A DNA stretch of 6,527 nucleotides from positions 1 to 6,527 of the forward strand of contig NYTQ01000012.1 in the NCBI GenBank assembly GCA_002683585.1, in the 5' to 3' direction. The notes below the pieces were generated by a model that did no database searches, was not told the origin of the DNA, and saw nothing but the letters and a program-made list of their open reading frames with translations. The translations under genes were made by a program, and so were the position numbers. This stretch comes from Cryomorphaceae bacterium. GTDB lineage: Bacteria > Bacteroidota > Bacteroidia > Flavobacteriales > Crocinitomicaceae. Below, one piece after another: positions 6,081 through 6,527 of the stretch. Each line of letters opens with the position of its first letter. The first letter of the stretch is position 1.

Positions 6081-6527
6081 AGTTTATTCGTCACGTAACC
6101 TATTGCAAAATAAAAAAGTTTGTTTTGCCAGGTATCGTGAACAAATCCTTTAAAAAAAATAAATAGTGCCGAAAAAAAAAGCGCGGCTAATATTAACTTA
6201 ACATGCTCATCATGATGCGATATTTCGATTCTTTTATATGAAGTGATCAACCCTAGAATGGAGTAGGTAATGTAAATCATTGCAGAGACAAGTCCAGTTT
6301 CTGCCCACAAACCAAGAAAATTATGGTGAGGTGGTTCATGAAAATTGCCAAGACCTATTCCTGATAACTGGTTTGCAATACCAGTTTCGAAAAGTTCAAT
6401 ATACATATCAATTCGAAGGAATACACTGTCATCAAGGTAAGATAGAAACCATAAAGAATCGAACACTCCAGCCAAAAACATCACATAAAATGGTAGGACT
6501 AAAGCTAAACACATACCTACAAGACTA
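6077..6527 (-). CDS. Wzy / O-antigen ligase-type membrane protein, 5' truncated by window edge
   Basis: Only the C-terminal 149 or so residues are present. The frame stays open through 6526 at the right edge, so the internal ATG at 6514 is not the real start. Hydrophobic segments lie at the start of the visible part (LALVLPFYVMFLAGVF), after the loop (VSAMIYITYSILGLI) and near the end (LILAALFFSALFIFF). The loop between the first two contains GIGLGNFHEPPHHNFLGLW, matching the PHNxxL signature of the periplasmic loop in Wzy polymerases and WaaL-type ligases (O-antigen ligase/Wzy_C family). The protein would polymerise repeat units or ligate glycan to lipid A-core in the inner membrane, using undecaprenyl-diphosphate substrates; sequence alone does not separate the two. 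Its stop overlaps the start of the GT-B gene, placing both in one operon. Confidence 0.8.
   Translation of the reverse strand, partial: SLVGMCLALVLPFYVMFLAGVFDSLWFLSYLDDSVFLRIDMYIELFETGIANQLSGIGLGNFHEPPHHNFLGLWAETGLVSAMIYITYSILGLITSYKRIEISHHDEHVKLILAALFFSALFIFFKGFVHDTWQNKLFYFAIGYVTNKL

Noticed and set aside
1..6527. CRISPR array, tRNA, rRNA or toxin-antitoxin system
   Set aside because: No regularly spaced repeats, cloverleaf-like sequence or small gene pair of that kind is visible on either strand.

Overview
The window is an AT-rich piece of a bacterial surface-polysaccharide locus (O-antigen, capsule or exopolysaccharide type). Every supportable gene lies on the minus strand, so transcription runs from high to low coordinates. 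The gene families (Wzy/WaaL-like membrane protein, WcaF-like acetyltransferase, GT2 and GT-B glycosyltransferases, SAM methyltransferase) and the spacing of the ribosome binding sites suggest a Gram-negative bacterium, most likely a low-GC gammaproteobacterium. I cannot name a genus from the sequence alone.

In order of transcription, the window holds: the C-terminal part of a Wzy/O-antigen-ligase-type membrane protein (cut by the right edge), coupled through an ATGA overlap to a GT-B glycosyltransferase (4926-6080); a left-handed beta-helix acetyltransferase of the WcaF type (4203-4730); a WaaE-like GT2 glycosyltransferase with a DAD motif (3111-4022); a second GT2 glycosyltransferase (1965-2735, start corrected by its Shine-Dalgarno); and a class I SAM methyltransferase with a hydrophobic tail (1004-1729). 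Together they look like the assembly and decoration half of a repeat-unit pathway: three glycosyl transfers, one O-acetylation, one methylation, and a polymerase or ligase. No sugar-nucleotide synthesis, flippase or chain-length regulator is visible here.

A Rho-independent terminator reading on the minus strand (705-730) closes this unit. Beyond it, with its own candidate promoter, lies a divergent pyridoxamine 5'-phosphate oxidase-like gene (39-635). It is visibly more AT-rich than the other genes and has Asn in place of a conserved active-site His.

The genes are loosely packed, with gaps of about 180-375 nt, apart from the one overlapping pair. At least one gap carries debris: 1799-1909 encodes a peptide resembling the C-terminal Tyr box of a tyrosine recombinase, next to an imperfect inverted repeat. 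The gaps at 2736-3110 and 731-1003 hold short, broken coding-like stretches that I could not identify. The overall picture is a mosaic, recombined polysaccharide locus. I see no clearly new multi-gene system; the oddest items are the variant PdxH-like protein and the recombinase relic.
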